A stretch of 64,000 bases of DNA from Desulfoluna butyratoxydans (GTDB taxonomy: Bacteria; Desulfobacterota; Desulfobacteria; Desulfobacterales; Desulfolunaceae), in the NCBI RefSeq assembly GCF_900699765.1, contig NZ_CAADHO010000001.1, positions 806,001 through 870,000 on the forward strand, in the 5' to 3' direction. The notes below the pieces were generated by a model. It saw nothing but the letters and a program-made list of their open reading frames with translations. It was not told the DNA's origin and did no database searches. Below, one piece after another: positions 34,965 to 44,280 of this stretch; positions within the stretch are counted from its first letter, which is position 1; the number at the start of each line of letters is the position of its first letter. Made by a program: the position numbers and the translations under genes.

Positions 34965-37145
34965 ATGACAAGTAACACAACGTACCATGACAACACCTCC
35001 GCCTGTGTGGAAGAAGTCATCCGCACCGTCGGAAACGAGATTATCTTCGGCATGCCTCTGGCCTTGGGAAAACCGGCCCTTTTTGTCAACGAACTCTACC
35101 GACACGCCAAAAGAAACCCGCAGATCAAGCTGACCATCCTCACCGCCCTGGCCCTGGAAAAACCCGAAGGAGCCAGCGACCTTGAAAAACGCCTGTTAGG
35201 CCCCCTTGTGGAGCGCATCTTCGGCGGATGCCCGGAGTTTGACTACATGAAAGACTTCCGGGCCGGAACCATGCCCGAAAACATCAAGCTCTACGAGTTC
35301 TTCAACAAAGCCGGGGGGTACATGGGCAGCCCCGAAGCCCAGCAGAACCACCTCAACTCCAACTACACCCACGTCATCCGGGACGGCATCGATTTCGGCA
35401 TCAACGTCTACGGCCAGATGCTCTCCGTGCGGGACGGCAACGGATCGGGCCCCCAGTACTCCATGGGCTGCAACACCGACATCAGCTTAGAGTGCATTGC
35501 GGCCCTGAAAAACCAGCGGGCCAAGGGCAAAAAAGTGGCGGTGGTGGGCGAGGTCAACACCAACCTCCCCTTCATGTACGGAGACGCCGTGGTCCCGGCT
35601 GCGGACTACGACTTCATCTTAAACAACGACAACACCTCCTACGAACTGTTCGGCCCGCCCAAGGAGTCGGTCTCCGACGTGGACCACCTCATCGGGCTCC
35701 ATGTGAGCGCCCTGGTCAAGGACGGGGGGACCATCCAGGTGGGTATCGGCTCTTTGGGGGACGCCATCGTCTCCGGCCTGCAGCTTCGCCACACCGACAA
35801 TGCCAGGTACAACACCATCATTGAAAAGGCCGGGATCACGGCCGCCTACGGCGACCTGATCCAGAAGGTGGGAGGCACCGACACCTTTGCCCAAGGGCTC
35901 TACGGCTCTTCCGAGATGTTTGTGGACGCCTTTATGGAGCTCTACAAAAGCGGCATCCTCAAGCGAAAGGTCTTTGAGAGCGAGCCCCTCATGGAGCTGA
36001 TCAACGAAAAGCGCCTGAACTGCGAGGCCCTGCCGGAGAACCTGTTTGACCTTCTCGTCGAAAAAGAGGCTGTGCAGGAAAAACTCAGGGAAAAGGATGT
36101 CCGGTTCCTCACCGCCTTCGGCCTTCTCAAAGAGGGGGTGACCTGGAGAGACGGCACACTCTACGACGGGGAGACCGCCTATGAAACCGACCTGTCCGTA
36201 CCGAAAAACCTCCAGGCCATCAAAGCGATCCGTGGAGAAAAGCTCAACGGGGGCAGCGTGATTTTAGGGGCCTTTTTCATTGGTCCGCGCAGTTTCTACA
36301 AGGCCCTCAACACCATGGACGAAGAGGAGAGAAAGCTTTTTGGCATGTCCGGGGTGGACAAGGTGAACCAGCTCTACGGCGACGAAAAACTCCGCAGTCT
36401 CCAGAGAAAGGACGGCCGCTTCATCAACACCGCCATGATGATCAGCATCTTCGGCTCCGTTGTCTCCGACGCCCTGGACGACGGCCGGGTGGTGAGCGGC
36501 ATCGGGGGTCAGTACAACTTTGTCTCCATGGCCCATGCCCTTCCCGACGGCCGCCTCATCATGATGGTCCGGAGCACCCGGGGCAGCGCAGACAACCCGC
36601 AGTCCAACATCGTCTTCAACTACGGCCACTGCTCCGTGCCCAAGCACCTCCGGGACATCGTGGTGACCGAATACGGCATCGCCGACGTCCGGGGCCTGCC
36701 CGACAAGGATGTCATCCTGGAACTCATCAAGATAGCCGACTCCCGCTTTCAGGACGACCTTTTGGCCCGGGCCAAAAAAGCCGGCAAGGTGCCTTCCCAC
36801 TACGAGATCCCCGAAGCGTATCGCCACAACACCCCGGACAGGGTTTCTGCCTTTCTGGCCCCGTACAAACAAGAGGGGCTCTTTCAGGTCTTTCCCTTTG
36901 GCACGGACTTTACCGACGAAGAGGTGGCCCTGGGCGGTGCCCTGCGGGCCTTCAAGGCCAAGGCCGGCAAAAGCAAGGTCGGCGTGGCCATGTCCCTGGC
37001 CGGAGAGTTCTTCAAACCCGTGCCCGCCGACGCCGAGCCCTACCTGAACCGCATGGCCCTTAAGGCTCCGGCGGTGTTCAGGGAAAGGGTTCTGCAGAAG
37101 GTGGTGATCTCTGCCCTGAAAGCCAACGGACGCATCACCGGGTAA
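34965..37145 (+). CDS. Acetyl-CoA hydrolase/CoA-transferase family protein, large form
   Basis: About 726 residues from the ATG at 34965, which follows AAGGGGGG; the frame is open further upstream. Family motifs are Q-V-G-I-G-S-L-G-D-A-I near 260-270, where acyl-CoA is bound. In the C-terminal half there are S-G-I-G-G-Q-Y-N-F near 506-514, F-N-Y-G-H-C near 545 and V-T-E-Y-G-I-A-D-V-R-G near 566. It is longer than the usual 430-550-residue enzymes because of inserts in the middle. It would transfer CoA between acetate, succinate or other acids, or hydrolyse acetyl-CoA. The pta gene at 53.8 kb offers a parallel route to acetate. Confidence 0.92.
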   Translation: MTSNTTYHDNTSACVEEVIRTVGNEIIFGMPLALGKPALFVNELYRHAKRNPQIKLTILTALALEKPEGASDLEKRLLGPLVERIFGGCPEFDYMKDFRAGTMPENIKLYEFFNKAGGYMGSPEAQQNHLNSNYTHVIRDGIDFGINVYGQMLSVRDGNGSGPQYSMGCNTDISLECIAALKNQRAKGKKVAVVGEVNTNLPFMYGDAVVPAADYDFILNNDNTSYELFGPPKESVSDVDHLIGLHVSALVKDGGTIQVGIGSLGDAIVSGLQLRHTDNARYNTIIEKAGITAAYGDLIQKVGGTDTFAQGLYGSSEMFVDAFMELYKSGILKRKVFESEPLMELINEKRLNCEALPENLFDLLVEKEAVQEKLREKDVRFLTAFGLLKEGVTWRDGTLYDGETAYETDLSVPKNLQAIKAIRGEKLNGGSVILGAFFIGPRSFYKALNTMDEEERKLFGMSGVDKVNQLYGDEKLRSLQRKDGRFINTAMMISIFGSVVSDALDDGRVVSGIGGQYNFVSMAHALPDGRLIMMVRSTRGSADNPQSNIVFNYGHCSVPKHLRDIVVTEYGIADVRGLPDKDVILELIKIADSRFQDDLLARAKKAGKVPSHYEIPEAYRHNTPDRVSAFLAPYKQEGLFQVFPFGTDFTDEEVALGGALRAFKAKAGKSKVGVAMSLAGEFFKPVPADAEPYLNRMALKAPAVFRERVLQKVVISALKANGRITG

Positions 37146-37159
37146 CCCGTCACACCGAA

Positions 37160-37194
37160 GCAGGGCCTGCCCCCACCCCGGGAGCAGGCCCTGC
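37160..37194 (+). terminator. Hairpin after the CoA-transferase gene
   Basis: GCAGGGCCTGC (37160-37170) pairs perfectly with 37184-37194. It lacks a T run, so termination would be weak. The rest of 37195-37505 has no confident gene, though the next frame is open upstream. Confidence 0.5.
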
Positions 37195-37505
37195 ATCCCC
37201 AGGCCCGTTGCCGGGAGTATCGGCGCCCCTGATTTATTCTGTTGAGATTCAATACAATATGTCGCATACTTCACAGGTCGGGTCCTGGTACCCGACCCTT
37301 GTGCCCCAAGGATGCCCGTATGCACACGATGACTCGCACCGACTCACCCCACATCACCCGACAAGGCACGTTCCTCATCAGCTGCAGCATATGGGAGCCC
37401 AACCCAGCGACGCACTCTTCGGTTCCCGAAACATCACCCAACGACGCACAGCCCAACGGCACCCGGATCCGTCCACCGGAGCCGCCGTCCCACATGAGGG
37501 AAGCC

Positions 37506-37967
37506 ATGACCGTTCGGAAAAAAAACCGACGACACCCTTATGCCAAGCCACCGCGCAAGCGAGAGCAAAAACCCGTTGTGACGCCGGTTCAGCTCTGCAT
37601 TGTGGCCATCCTCACCACCGCCCTTTTTGCCGGGGGGGCCATTTTCCTCAAGATCACCAGCGCCTCGGCCTTCAACATCACCACCCAGCACGACCTTCAG
37701 CTCTTTGCAGATTTCCAGAAGTTCCATTTCTCCATGAACGGCATCTGCATCGGCGACCAGGGGGAGTCCATTCGCAACGACGGCCTGCCCTCCTCCATCG
37801 ACCTGCCCGACTACACCCTCTCCAAGGGGGTCTCCATCACCATCGTTGCAGGTTCGCCCGAAGACCCGTACAATCCCAACAATCCGTTCACCATGCAGGC
37901 CAAGCACAAACGCGCTGCCACCGTTTACGAATACAGCTTTGCAACCGACACAATCATCGAAAGGTAG
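37506..37967 (+). CDS. Membrane-anchored protein of unknown function
   Basis: 153 residues from the ATG at 37506, behind GAGGGA; the frame is open upstream but reads as low-complexity. A basic N-terminus (R-K-K-N-R-R and K-P-P-R-K-R-E) is followed by one membrane helix at about 29-48. About 100 extracytoplasmic residues follow, beginning I-T-S-A-S-A-F-N-I-T. This gives N-in, C-out topology. The layout is reminiscent of a minor pseudopilin but lacks a clear prepilin cleavage site. It ends 7 bp before the HAMP gene, so the two products likely act together. Confidence 0.72.
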   Translation: MTVRKKNRRHPYAKPPRKREQKPVVTPVQLCIVAILTTALFAGGAIFLKITSASAFNITTQHDLQLFADFQKFHFSMNGICIGDQGESIRNDGLPSSIDLPDYTLSKGVSITIVAGSPEDPYNPNNPFTMQAKHKRAATVYEYSFATDTIIER

Positions 37968-37974
37968 GGCCGAC

Positions 37975-38535
37975 ATGTCCAAGGATCATGAACGCAAGCT
38001 GAGAAACTATGTCATCAACCGCTCCCTTCAGCTCCGCCTGATCTTTGTCAGCTTAGGGTACATGGCCATCACCCTTGCCGTGACCCTTGCCTTTGCCCTC
38101 CTGCCCGTTCTCCACGCCATGTTTGACCCCTCCGATCCCAACGCCCAGTACGAGGCCGCCCAGGTCTTTCTCCTGCTGGCCCAGCGCCTCGTGCCCGCCG
38201 TGCTGGTTCTTTTCCTCTTTTTTTTCGTCCACCTGGTGATCATGACCCACCGCATCTGCGGCCCCCTGGTCAACTTTACCCGCACCTTTGAGTCCATAGC
38301 AGAAGGCAACCTCTCACGTCGCATCCGGCTTCGGGAACGGGACTATCTCCGGGACGAAGCAGAGATGGTCAACGAGGCTCTGGACTCCTTGACAGACCAG
38401 CTCACCGCCCTCCGGCAAGAAAACCTCGCCCTTGCCGAAAGCCTGGAAAAGGCCTCCCACAACCCTGAGATGCTCACCGAAGCGCGCCGCAGAAACGACC
38501 GCATCGACGAGCTGCTCAGCACCTTTCATCCGTAG
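37975..38535 (+). CDS. HAMP-domain membrane protein without output domain
   Basis: 186 residues from the ATG at 37975. Two membrane helices (about 21-45 and 61-85) enclose a short loop with S-D-P-N-A. A HAMP domain follows (R-I-C-G-P-L-V-N-F then I-A-E-G-N-L-S-R-R-I near 112-121), then a coiled coil (about 135-175). There is no kinase, cyclase or methyl-accepting domain, so it must pass a signal to a partner or act as a structural stalk. The upstream membrane protein is 7 bp away and is the obvious partner. Confidence 0.85.
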   Translation: MSKDHERKLRNYVINRSLQLRLIFVSLGYMAITLAVTLAFALLPVLHAMFDPSDPNAQYEAAQVFLLLAQRLVPAVLVLFLFFFVHLVIMTHRICGPLVNFTRTFESIAEGNLSRRIRLRERDYLRDEAEMVNEALDSLTDQLTALRQENLALAESLEKASHNPEMLTEARRRNDRIDELLSTFHP

Positions 38536-38579
38536 CCGGCCTCAGCCTCGCCCATCCATCCCTGCACGCAACAAAGGGT

Positions 38580-38612
38580 TTCAAGGTGCCCCACCTTGCC
38601 GCCGAAGGCTTG
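38580..38612. repeat. Fragment of the dispersed repeat
   Basis: Carries the AAGGTG/CACCTT hairpin module and a CCGCCGAAGGC end, with no flanking partner. Confidence 0.6.
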
Positions 38613-38682
38613 CTTTTTCCCCACTTTAACCATAGAAGGCTCTTTGGAACCGAACGGTTGCAAAGGGAGAAACCCACGCCTA

Positions 38683-38943
38683 CAGGGTTAACGCATTTAG
38701 ATTTTGGCCTCCGGCGGCCCTGCCGGGGGCCAAACTTTTGAAAAGTTTGACAAACAGATTTTGTTTTTTGAAGGTGCGTTACTTCAGAGCATAGTCCCTC
38801 TTTTTTTTTAATTTATCAAAGCGCTTATCTCCAGCCCCTGCGGGGCTGGAGATAAGCGCTTTGATTACCGGAAAGTTTTTGCGGAGCTTTTTTCAAAAAG
38901 CGACCCGCCGGAGGCAACTGATTTTTTAAATGCATTGGTCCTG
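38683..38943. repeat. MITE-like repeat carrying a 24-bp perfect hairpin
   Basis: The ends CAGGGTTAACGCATTTA and, inverted, CAGGACCAATGCATTTA match at 13 of 17 positions and match the ends of the element at 26197-26407. At 38815-38838 with 38842-38865 is a 24-bp perfect inverted repeat with a 3-nt loop, absent from the 26-kb copy. It sits just before a CCGGAAAGTTTTTGCGGAGC module shared by both. Confidence 0.85.
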
Positions 38944-39061
38944 CCCACGCCTCGCAGTGGCCTTGATTTTACATGGCATTGTCATTAAAGTGTCCCTGCC
39001 GAAGCCGGGGTAATAGTGGAAAACCCCGGAGGATTTATCACCCGTGGAGAGCAGGAGACGC

Positions 39062-42000
39062 ATGGAATCACAGGCGTTTAAAAAAGAGGTGGAACGGGCC
39101 TTACGGAGCCTGGGCCGCACCATGATCAGGGACCGTCACCCCTTGCGGCGGGACCTGAAGAAACTCGAACGCATCAACACCCCGGACGAGAAAGCCATGG
39201 GAAGGCTCACGTCCCTCCGGGAGCGCCTTGCAGCGTCCATGGACGAGCGCAACCGCCGCCGCCAGAACCCGCCTGCCCTCAACTACAACCCGGACCTTCC
39301 GGTCACCGCCCGAAGAGACGAGATCGTCGAGACCATCAAGAAGCATCAGGTGGTGATCATTTCCGGGGAGACCGGCTCAGGAAAGACCACCCAGATCCCC
39401 AAATTCTGCGTGGAAGCAGGCCGCGGCACGGGCGGGCTCATCGCCGTGACCCAGCCCCGGCGTATTGCTGCTGTCTCCGTGGCCAACCGCCTGGCCGAAG
39501 AGATGGGCGAAGAGCCCGGCAACAGCGTGGGCTACAAGATCCGATTCCACGAAACCGGGGACAAAGACGGCACCATCCGCCTCATGACCGACGGGATCCT
39601 CCTGGCCGAGGCCCAGGGCGACCCCTTCCTCTCCACCTACGACACCATCATCGTGGACGAGGCCCACGAACGCAGCCTGAACATCGACTTTATCCTCGGC
39701 ATCCTGCGCACCCTGGTGAAAAAGCGGCGTGACCTGAAGGTCATTGTGACGTCGGCCACCATCGACACGGAAAAATTCTCCAAGGCCTTTTCCGGGGCCC
39801 CCATCATCGAGGTGTCCGGCCGGACCTTCCCCGTGGAGGTGATCCACCAGCCCCTGGAATCCAAGGACGACAGCTACGTGGAGGCCGCGGTCACCGCCCT
39901 GGACCAGCTCGTGGCCCTGGGCCCCTACGGGGATGTCCTCATCTTCATGCCCACGGAGGCCGACATCAAAGAGGCCTGTGACATGATCGAAGGTAGGCGC
40001 CACAAGGCCATGACCGTGCTGCCCCTGTATGCACGCCTCTCCGCCCACGACCAGAAAAAGGTCTTCCAGAGCGCCTTTGGCCGCAAGGTGATTGTCTCCA
40101 CCAACGTGGCCGAGACCTCCATCACCATTCCGGGCATCAAGTACGTCATCGACACGGGCGTGGCCCGAATCCCCCGCTACTCCCCGCGCACCCGCACCAC
40201 CAGCCTGCCGGTCATGGAGATCTCCAGGTCCAGCGCCGACCAGCGAAAAGGACGTTGCGGCCGTGTGGAAAACGGGGTGTGCGTCCGCCTCTACGACGAG
40301 GCATCCTTAGAGAGCCGCCCCCTGTTCACCCTGCCGGAGATCCTGCGGGCAAACCTGGCCGAGGTCATCCTGCGCATGCTTTCCTTAAAACTCGGCCGGG
40401 TGGAGACCTTCCCCTTTGTGGACCCTCCCTCCCCCCAGAGCATTGCCGACGGCTTCCAGACCCTCCTGGAGCTCGGGGCCATCCAGGAGACCAAGGGCCG
40501 AAACGGCGAGGTGCGCCATGCCCTCACCCGCACCGGCCGCATCATGGCCTCCATCCCCGTGGACCCCAAGCTCTCCCGCATCCTCATCGATGCCTCGGCC
40601 AACGGCTGCCTCGAAGAGGTTCTGGTCATCATCTCGGCCCTGACCATCCGGGACCCCAGGGAACGCCCCGACGGCAAGGAGGCCCAGGCCGACCAGAAAC
40701 ACGCGGCCTTCAAAGATCCCAGCTCCGACTTCGTGACCCTGCTCAACATCTGGAAACGGTTCAAGGAGCACATGGGGGGCACCAAAAAAATGAGTGCCAT
40801 GAAGGCCTTCTGCAAAGAGAACTACGTCTCCTTCCTTCGCATGCGAGAATGGATCGACATCCACGGCCAGCTCTCCCGCATTGCAAAGGAGTTCTCCCCG
40901 GACGTCACCCAAAAATCCACCCGACCGGCTGAGCCCCAAAAGGGGAAAAAAGCGACCTTCGGGGCCGAGTACACCGCCATCCACAAGTCCATCCTGGCCG
41001 GTTACCTCTCCAGCATCGCCACCTGCAAGGAAAAAAACCGCTACAACGCCACCAAAGGGCGCGAGGTGATGATCTTTCCGGGGTCCGGGCTCTTCAACAA
41101 AGGGGGGCAGTGGATCGTGGCATCGGAGATGGTGGAGACCTCCCGGCTCTTTGCCCGGAACGTCGCCCGCATCGACTCGGACTGGCTGGAAGAGTTGGGA
41201 GGAGACCTTGTGAAGCGCACCTTCTCCAACCCCCGCTGGGAAAAGAAGATGGGCGCGGTGGTGGCCGACGAGCAGGTCACCCTCTTCGGCCTGATCATCG
41301 TCGCAGACCGCAAGGTCCTCTTTGGGCCCACCGACCCGGAAGAGGCCACCCGCCTCTTCATCCGCAGCGCCCTGGTGGAAGGGGATCTGGAGGTGCCCAA
41401 AGGCAACCGGCATTTTACCTTTTTAGAACACAACCGGGCCCTCATCGACGACGTCCGGGAGGTGGAAGACCGCATCCGAAGGCGGGACATCCTCATCAGC
41501 GAAGAGGATCTTTTCTCCTTTTACGCGGACAAAATCACCAACACCTGGGACATCCGCACCTTCTCACGGCACCTCAAGGTGGCCGGGGGAGACGCCCACT
41601 TGATGATGGATCCCGAGGCCATCGCCCGGTACACCCCGGAAGAAGAGGAGCTGGCAGCCTTTCCCAAGGGCATCACCGTGGGGGGCGGTACCTTTTCCCT
41701 CTCCTACGCCTTTGAACCGGGAAAAGAGAAAGACGGCGTCACCCTCACCGTTCCGGCCCACTCGGCCAAAGCCCTCTCCAAAGAGGCCCTGGACTGGGTG
41801 GTGCCCGGCCTCATGCCCGAAAAGATCGAGGCCATGATCAAGGCCCTGCCCAAGGAGCACCGCAAGCGGTTGGTGCCCGTCTCCGATACCGTTGCCGTCA
41901 TCGCCCGGGAGATGGAAGAGCTCGACACCCTGAAACAGGGAGCCTTTCCCACCCGCCCCCTCATCACCGCCCTGGGCTCCTTCATTGCCCGCAGGTTCGG

Positions 42001-43063
42001 GGTGCGCATTCCCCCCAACGCCTGGCAGGCCGGGGCCGTGCCCGATCACCTCAAGGTACGCATCGCCGTCACCGGCGCCAAGGGCAAGGAGCTGGCCGCG
42101 TCCCGGGACAAATCCGTCCTCCTCACCCCGGCCGCCGAGGCCGTGGCCCCCAAGGACGACGCTTTCCGCAAGCTGAGCCGCACCTGGGAGAAAACCGGCC
42201 TCACCGAATGGCCCATGGACGAGATCCCAGCCTCCGTCCCCGCGCCCGGAGGCCTTTTTGCCTACCCGGCCCTGACCGTGCGCAAAAGCTCCGTGGACCT
42301 TGTCCTCCATCGCCACGACAAGGAGGCCCTGCGCCTTCACAGAAAAGGGGTATCGGCCCTCACAGCCCTGCGCCTGGCCAAAGAGGTCAGAAGCCTCTCT
42401 AAAGACCTGAAACTCACCGGAGAGGCAAAAAAACGCGCCGCCTACTTCGGAGGGGACGCCCCCCTCACCACGGCCCTGGCCGCCAAGACCACGGAGCTGC
42501 TCTTTGCCGCAGATATCCGCACCAGCGCTGCCTTCGAGGCCCACGTCAGCGAAGTGTCCAAAAAACTCTACGCCACGGGAACCAAGCTCCTGGCCGCGGT
42601 GGAGGCCATCCTCACCGAGTACCACACCACCAGCAGCCTCATCTACACCGAGGAGCTCCGGCGCTCCAAGACCCCGGCGGGCCAGCTGTTGACCGGCATG
42701 ATGCGAAACGAGCTGGACCTTCTGGTCCCCAAAAACTTCATCGACCTCTACGGCCCCAGCCGCCTCACCCAGTTGGAGCGCCACATCCGGGCCATCGCCC
42801 TGCGCGCCAAGCGCGCCTTTGACGCCCCGGAAAAAGACCGCGTCAAAGCCCGGGAAGTGGCTCCCTTTGTCCAGGCCATGAACAGCCTGGTGGCCTCCCT
42901 CAACCCCGACTCCTCCGAAGAGAAAAAAGAGGCCATCGAGGCCCTCTTCTGGTCCATCGAAGAGTTCAAGATCTCAATCTACGCCCAGGAGATCGGCACC
43001 CGGGAAAAGGTCTCGGCCAAGCGACTCAACAAATGGATCCGGGAAATTGAGGTGATGATCTGA
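39062..43063 (+). CDS. hrpA: HrpA-type DEAH-box ATP-dependent RNA helicase
   Basis: 1333 residues from the ATG at 39062, after AGGAG; a GTG at 39044 is a weaker option. The length is typical of HrpA (about 1300). Helicase motifs: Walker A G-E-T-G-S-G-K-T 102-109, D-E-A-H near 199-202, S-A-T-I-D near 232, and Q-R-K-G-R-C-G-R near 395. These are followed by the helicase-associated and OB-fold regions and the long C-terminal domain (DUF3418-like) found in HrpA. It unwinds RNA and in E. coli contributes to mRNA processing and rescue of collided ribosomes. It forms a single-gene unit. Confidence 0.96.
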   Translation: MESQAFKKEVERALRSLGRTMIRDRHPLRRDLKKLERINTPDEKAMGRLTSLRERLAASMDERNRRRQNPPALNYNPDLPVTARRDEIVETIKKHQVVIISGETGSGKTTQIPKFCVEAGRGTGGLIAVTQPRRIAAVSVANRLAEEMGEEPGNSVGYKIRFHETGDKDGTIRLMTDGILLAEAQGDPFLSTYDTIIVDEAHERSLNIDFILGILRTLVKKRRDLKVIVTSATIDTEKFSKAFSGAPIIEVSGRTFPVEVIHQPLESKDDSYVEAAVTALDQLVALGPYGDVLIFMPTEADIKEACDMIEGRRHKAMTVLPLYARLSAHDQKKVFQSAFGRKVIVSTNVAETSITIPGIKYVIDTGVARIPRYSPRTRTTSLPVMEISRSSADQRKGRCGRVENGVCVRLYDEASLESRPLFTLPEILRANLAEVILRMLSLKLGRVETFPFVDPPSPQSIADGFQTLLELGAIQETKGRNGEVRHALTRTGRIMASIPVDPKLSRILIDASANGCLEEVLVIISALTIRDPRERPDGKEAQADQKHAAFKDPSSDFVTLLNIWKRFKEHMGGTKKMSAMKAFCKENYVSFLRMREWIDIHGQLSRIAKEFSPDVTQKSTRPAEPQKGKKATFGAEYTAIHKSILAGYLSSIATCKEKNRYNATKGREVMIFPGSGLFNKGGQWIVASEMVETSRLFARNVARIDSDWLEELGGDLVKRTFSNPRWEKKMGAVVADEQVTLFGLIIVADRKVLFGPTDPEEATRLFIRSALVEGDLEVPKGNRHFTFLEHNRALIDDVREVEDRIRRRDILISEEDLFSFYADKITNTWDIRTFSRHLKVAGGDAHLMMDPEAIARYTPEEEELAAFPKGITVGGGTFSLSYAFEPGKEKDGVTLTVPAHSAKALSKEALDWVVPGLMPEKIEAMIKALPKEHRKRLVPVSDTVAVIAREMEELDTLKQGAFPTRPLITALGSFIARRFGVRIPPNAWQAGAVPDHLKVRIAVTGAKGKELAASRDKSVLLTPAAEAVAPKDDAFRKLSRTWEKTGLTEWPMDEIPASVPAPGGLFAYPALTVRKSSVDLVLHRHDKEALRLHRKGVSALTALRLAKEVRSLSKDLKLTGEAKKRAAYFGGDAPLTTALAAKTTELLFAADIRTSAAFEAHVSEVSKKLYATGTKLLAAVEAILTEYHTTSSLIYTEELRRSKTPAGQLLTGMMRNELDLLVPKNFIDLYGPSRLTQLERHIRAIALRAKRAFDAPEKDRVKAREVAPFVQAMNSLVASLNPDSSEEKKEAIEALFWSIEEFKISIYAQEIGTREKVSAKRLNKWIREIEVMI

Positions 43064-43206
43064 CGGCTCCCGAGACCAGAGCCCCCTGAAAAAAGGCGCG
43101 CAGGCCATGCCTTCCGCGCCGTCCCCTGACATTATTCCCTCAAGGGAAACTCCCCATTGACCGTTATATGATAAAACACCGTTCCCGCATCCCCGCGGGA
43201 ACATCC

Positions 43207-43233
43207 GAAGACGCCGCACGGTGCGGTGTCTTC
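43207..43233. terminator. Strong hairpin between hrpA and the first phospholipase gene
   Basis: A 13-bp stem (43207-43219 with 43221-43233, one G-T pair). There is no T run, so it may be a weak terminator or an mRNA leader structure of the next gene. A smaller TTCCC/GGGAA hairpin is near 43137. Confidence 0.5.
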
Positions 43234-43275
43234 CGCTAAGTTGACCACCCCATCATTTCCAGGCAGGACAAACTG

Positions 43276-44085
43276 ATGATTTTTCGTTTTATTGTGGCCA
43301 TAGCGCTTTTCACGGCCACCCTCTTCGCGACACAACCGGCAGGGGCCGCAGGAGATCATATCACCCATGTGGCCAAAGGAATCTCCCTTCACAAACCCAC
43401 CTGGATCATGCCCGCCACCTGGTCCAATGAGTACAACGGAGACGAAACCGAAGCGGTCTTTCAGATCAGCGTCAAAAAGCGAATCATGGACACCGGGCTC
43501 TATGTGGCCTACACCCAGAAATCCTTCTGGCAGGCCTACAACACAGACGAATCCAGCCCCTTTCGCGAGACAAACTACAATCCCGAAATCTTCTACCGTT
43601 TTGAACCCGGCAACGACCTGTTCCAGTCCATGGGAAGCCAGAACCTGGGCCTGGACATCGGCTTCGAACACGAGTCCAACGGTCGCTCCATGCCCGAGTC
43701 CCGAAGCTGGAACCGAGCCTACCTCACCCCGTACTACGCCGACGGCAACCTGCTTGTGGCCCTAAAACTCTGGTACATCACCGAGGACAGCAAAGATGTC
43801 CCCGAAGACGGAAAGAGCGGCAGCAACAACCCGGACATCGCCGATTACATGGGGTACGGGGAACTCCACCTTACCTACCAGACCTACGGGGACCAGCTCT
43901 TCAACCTCATGGGCCGCTGCAATCCGGCAACGGGCAAAGGGGCCGCGAGCCTCACCTGGAGCATTCCCATCACCGACGGCGGGGCCTTTTTCATGGTCCA
44001 GGGATTCCACGGATACGGGGACAGCCTCATCGACTACAACCGGTCCGTCTCCCGCGTGGGCGTGGGCATCATGCTCTCCCGCTAA
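43276..44085 (+). CDS. pldA: Outer-membrane phospholipase A (OMPLA), copy 1
   Basis: 269 residues with a signal peptide ending at A-G-A near residue 24. The barrel enzyme carries the catalytic set H132, S134 and N146 in G-F-E-H-E-S-N-G and S-R-S-W-N-R, with the same spacing as H142/S144/N156 of E. coli PldA. It hydrolyses phospholipids that reach the outer leaflet, usually as a calcium-bound dimer, and so guards outer-membrane asymmetry. A paralogue follows 195 bp downstream. Between them lies a GGGCCTTC/GAAGGCCC hairpin near 44227-44247. Confidence 0.95.
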   Translation: MIFRFIVAIALFTATLFATQPAGAAGDHITHVAKGISLHKPTWIMPATWSNEYNGDETEAVFQISVKKRIMDTGLYVAYTQKSFWQAYNTDESSPFRETNYNPEIFYRFEPGNDLFQSMGSQNLGLDIGFEHESNGRSMPESRSWNRAYLTPYYADGNLLVALKLWYITEDSKDVPEDGKSGSNNPDIADYMGYGELHLTYQTYGDQLFNLMGRCNPATGKGAASLTWSIPITDGGAFFMVQGFHGYGDSLIDYNRSVSRVGVGIMLSR

Positions 44086-44280
44086 TCCCTCCGACCACCC
44101 ATGACGTCAACGGCATCGTAGCGTGGCCCCTTCTCAAAACAATGTATGCGATACGTCAAACCTTTTCACACATGCGCCTTCATGCTAACGTACGGCGCTG
44201 ATATGCAAGCAGCACGCTTCTCACCGGGGCCTTCCACGCGAAGGCCCTCAGACCCATGCGAGCTTTGAAAAGGTAACCCC

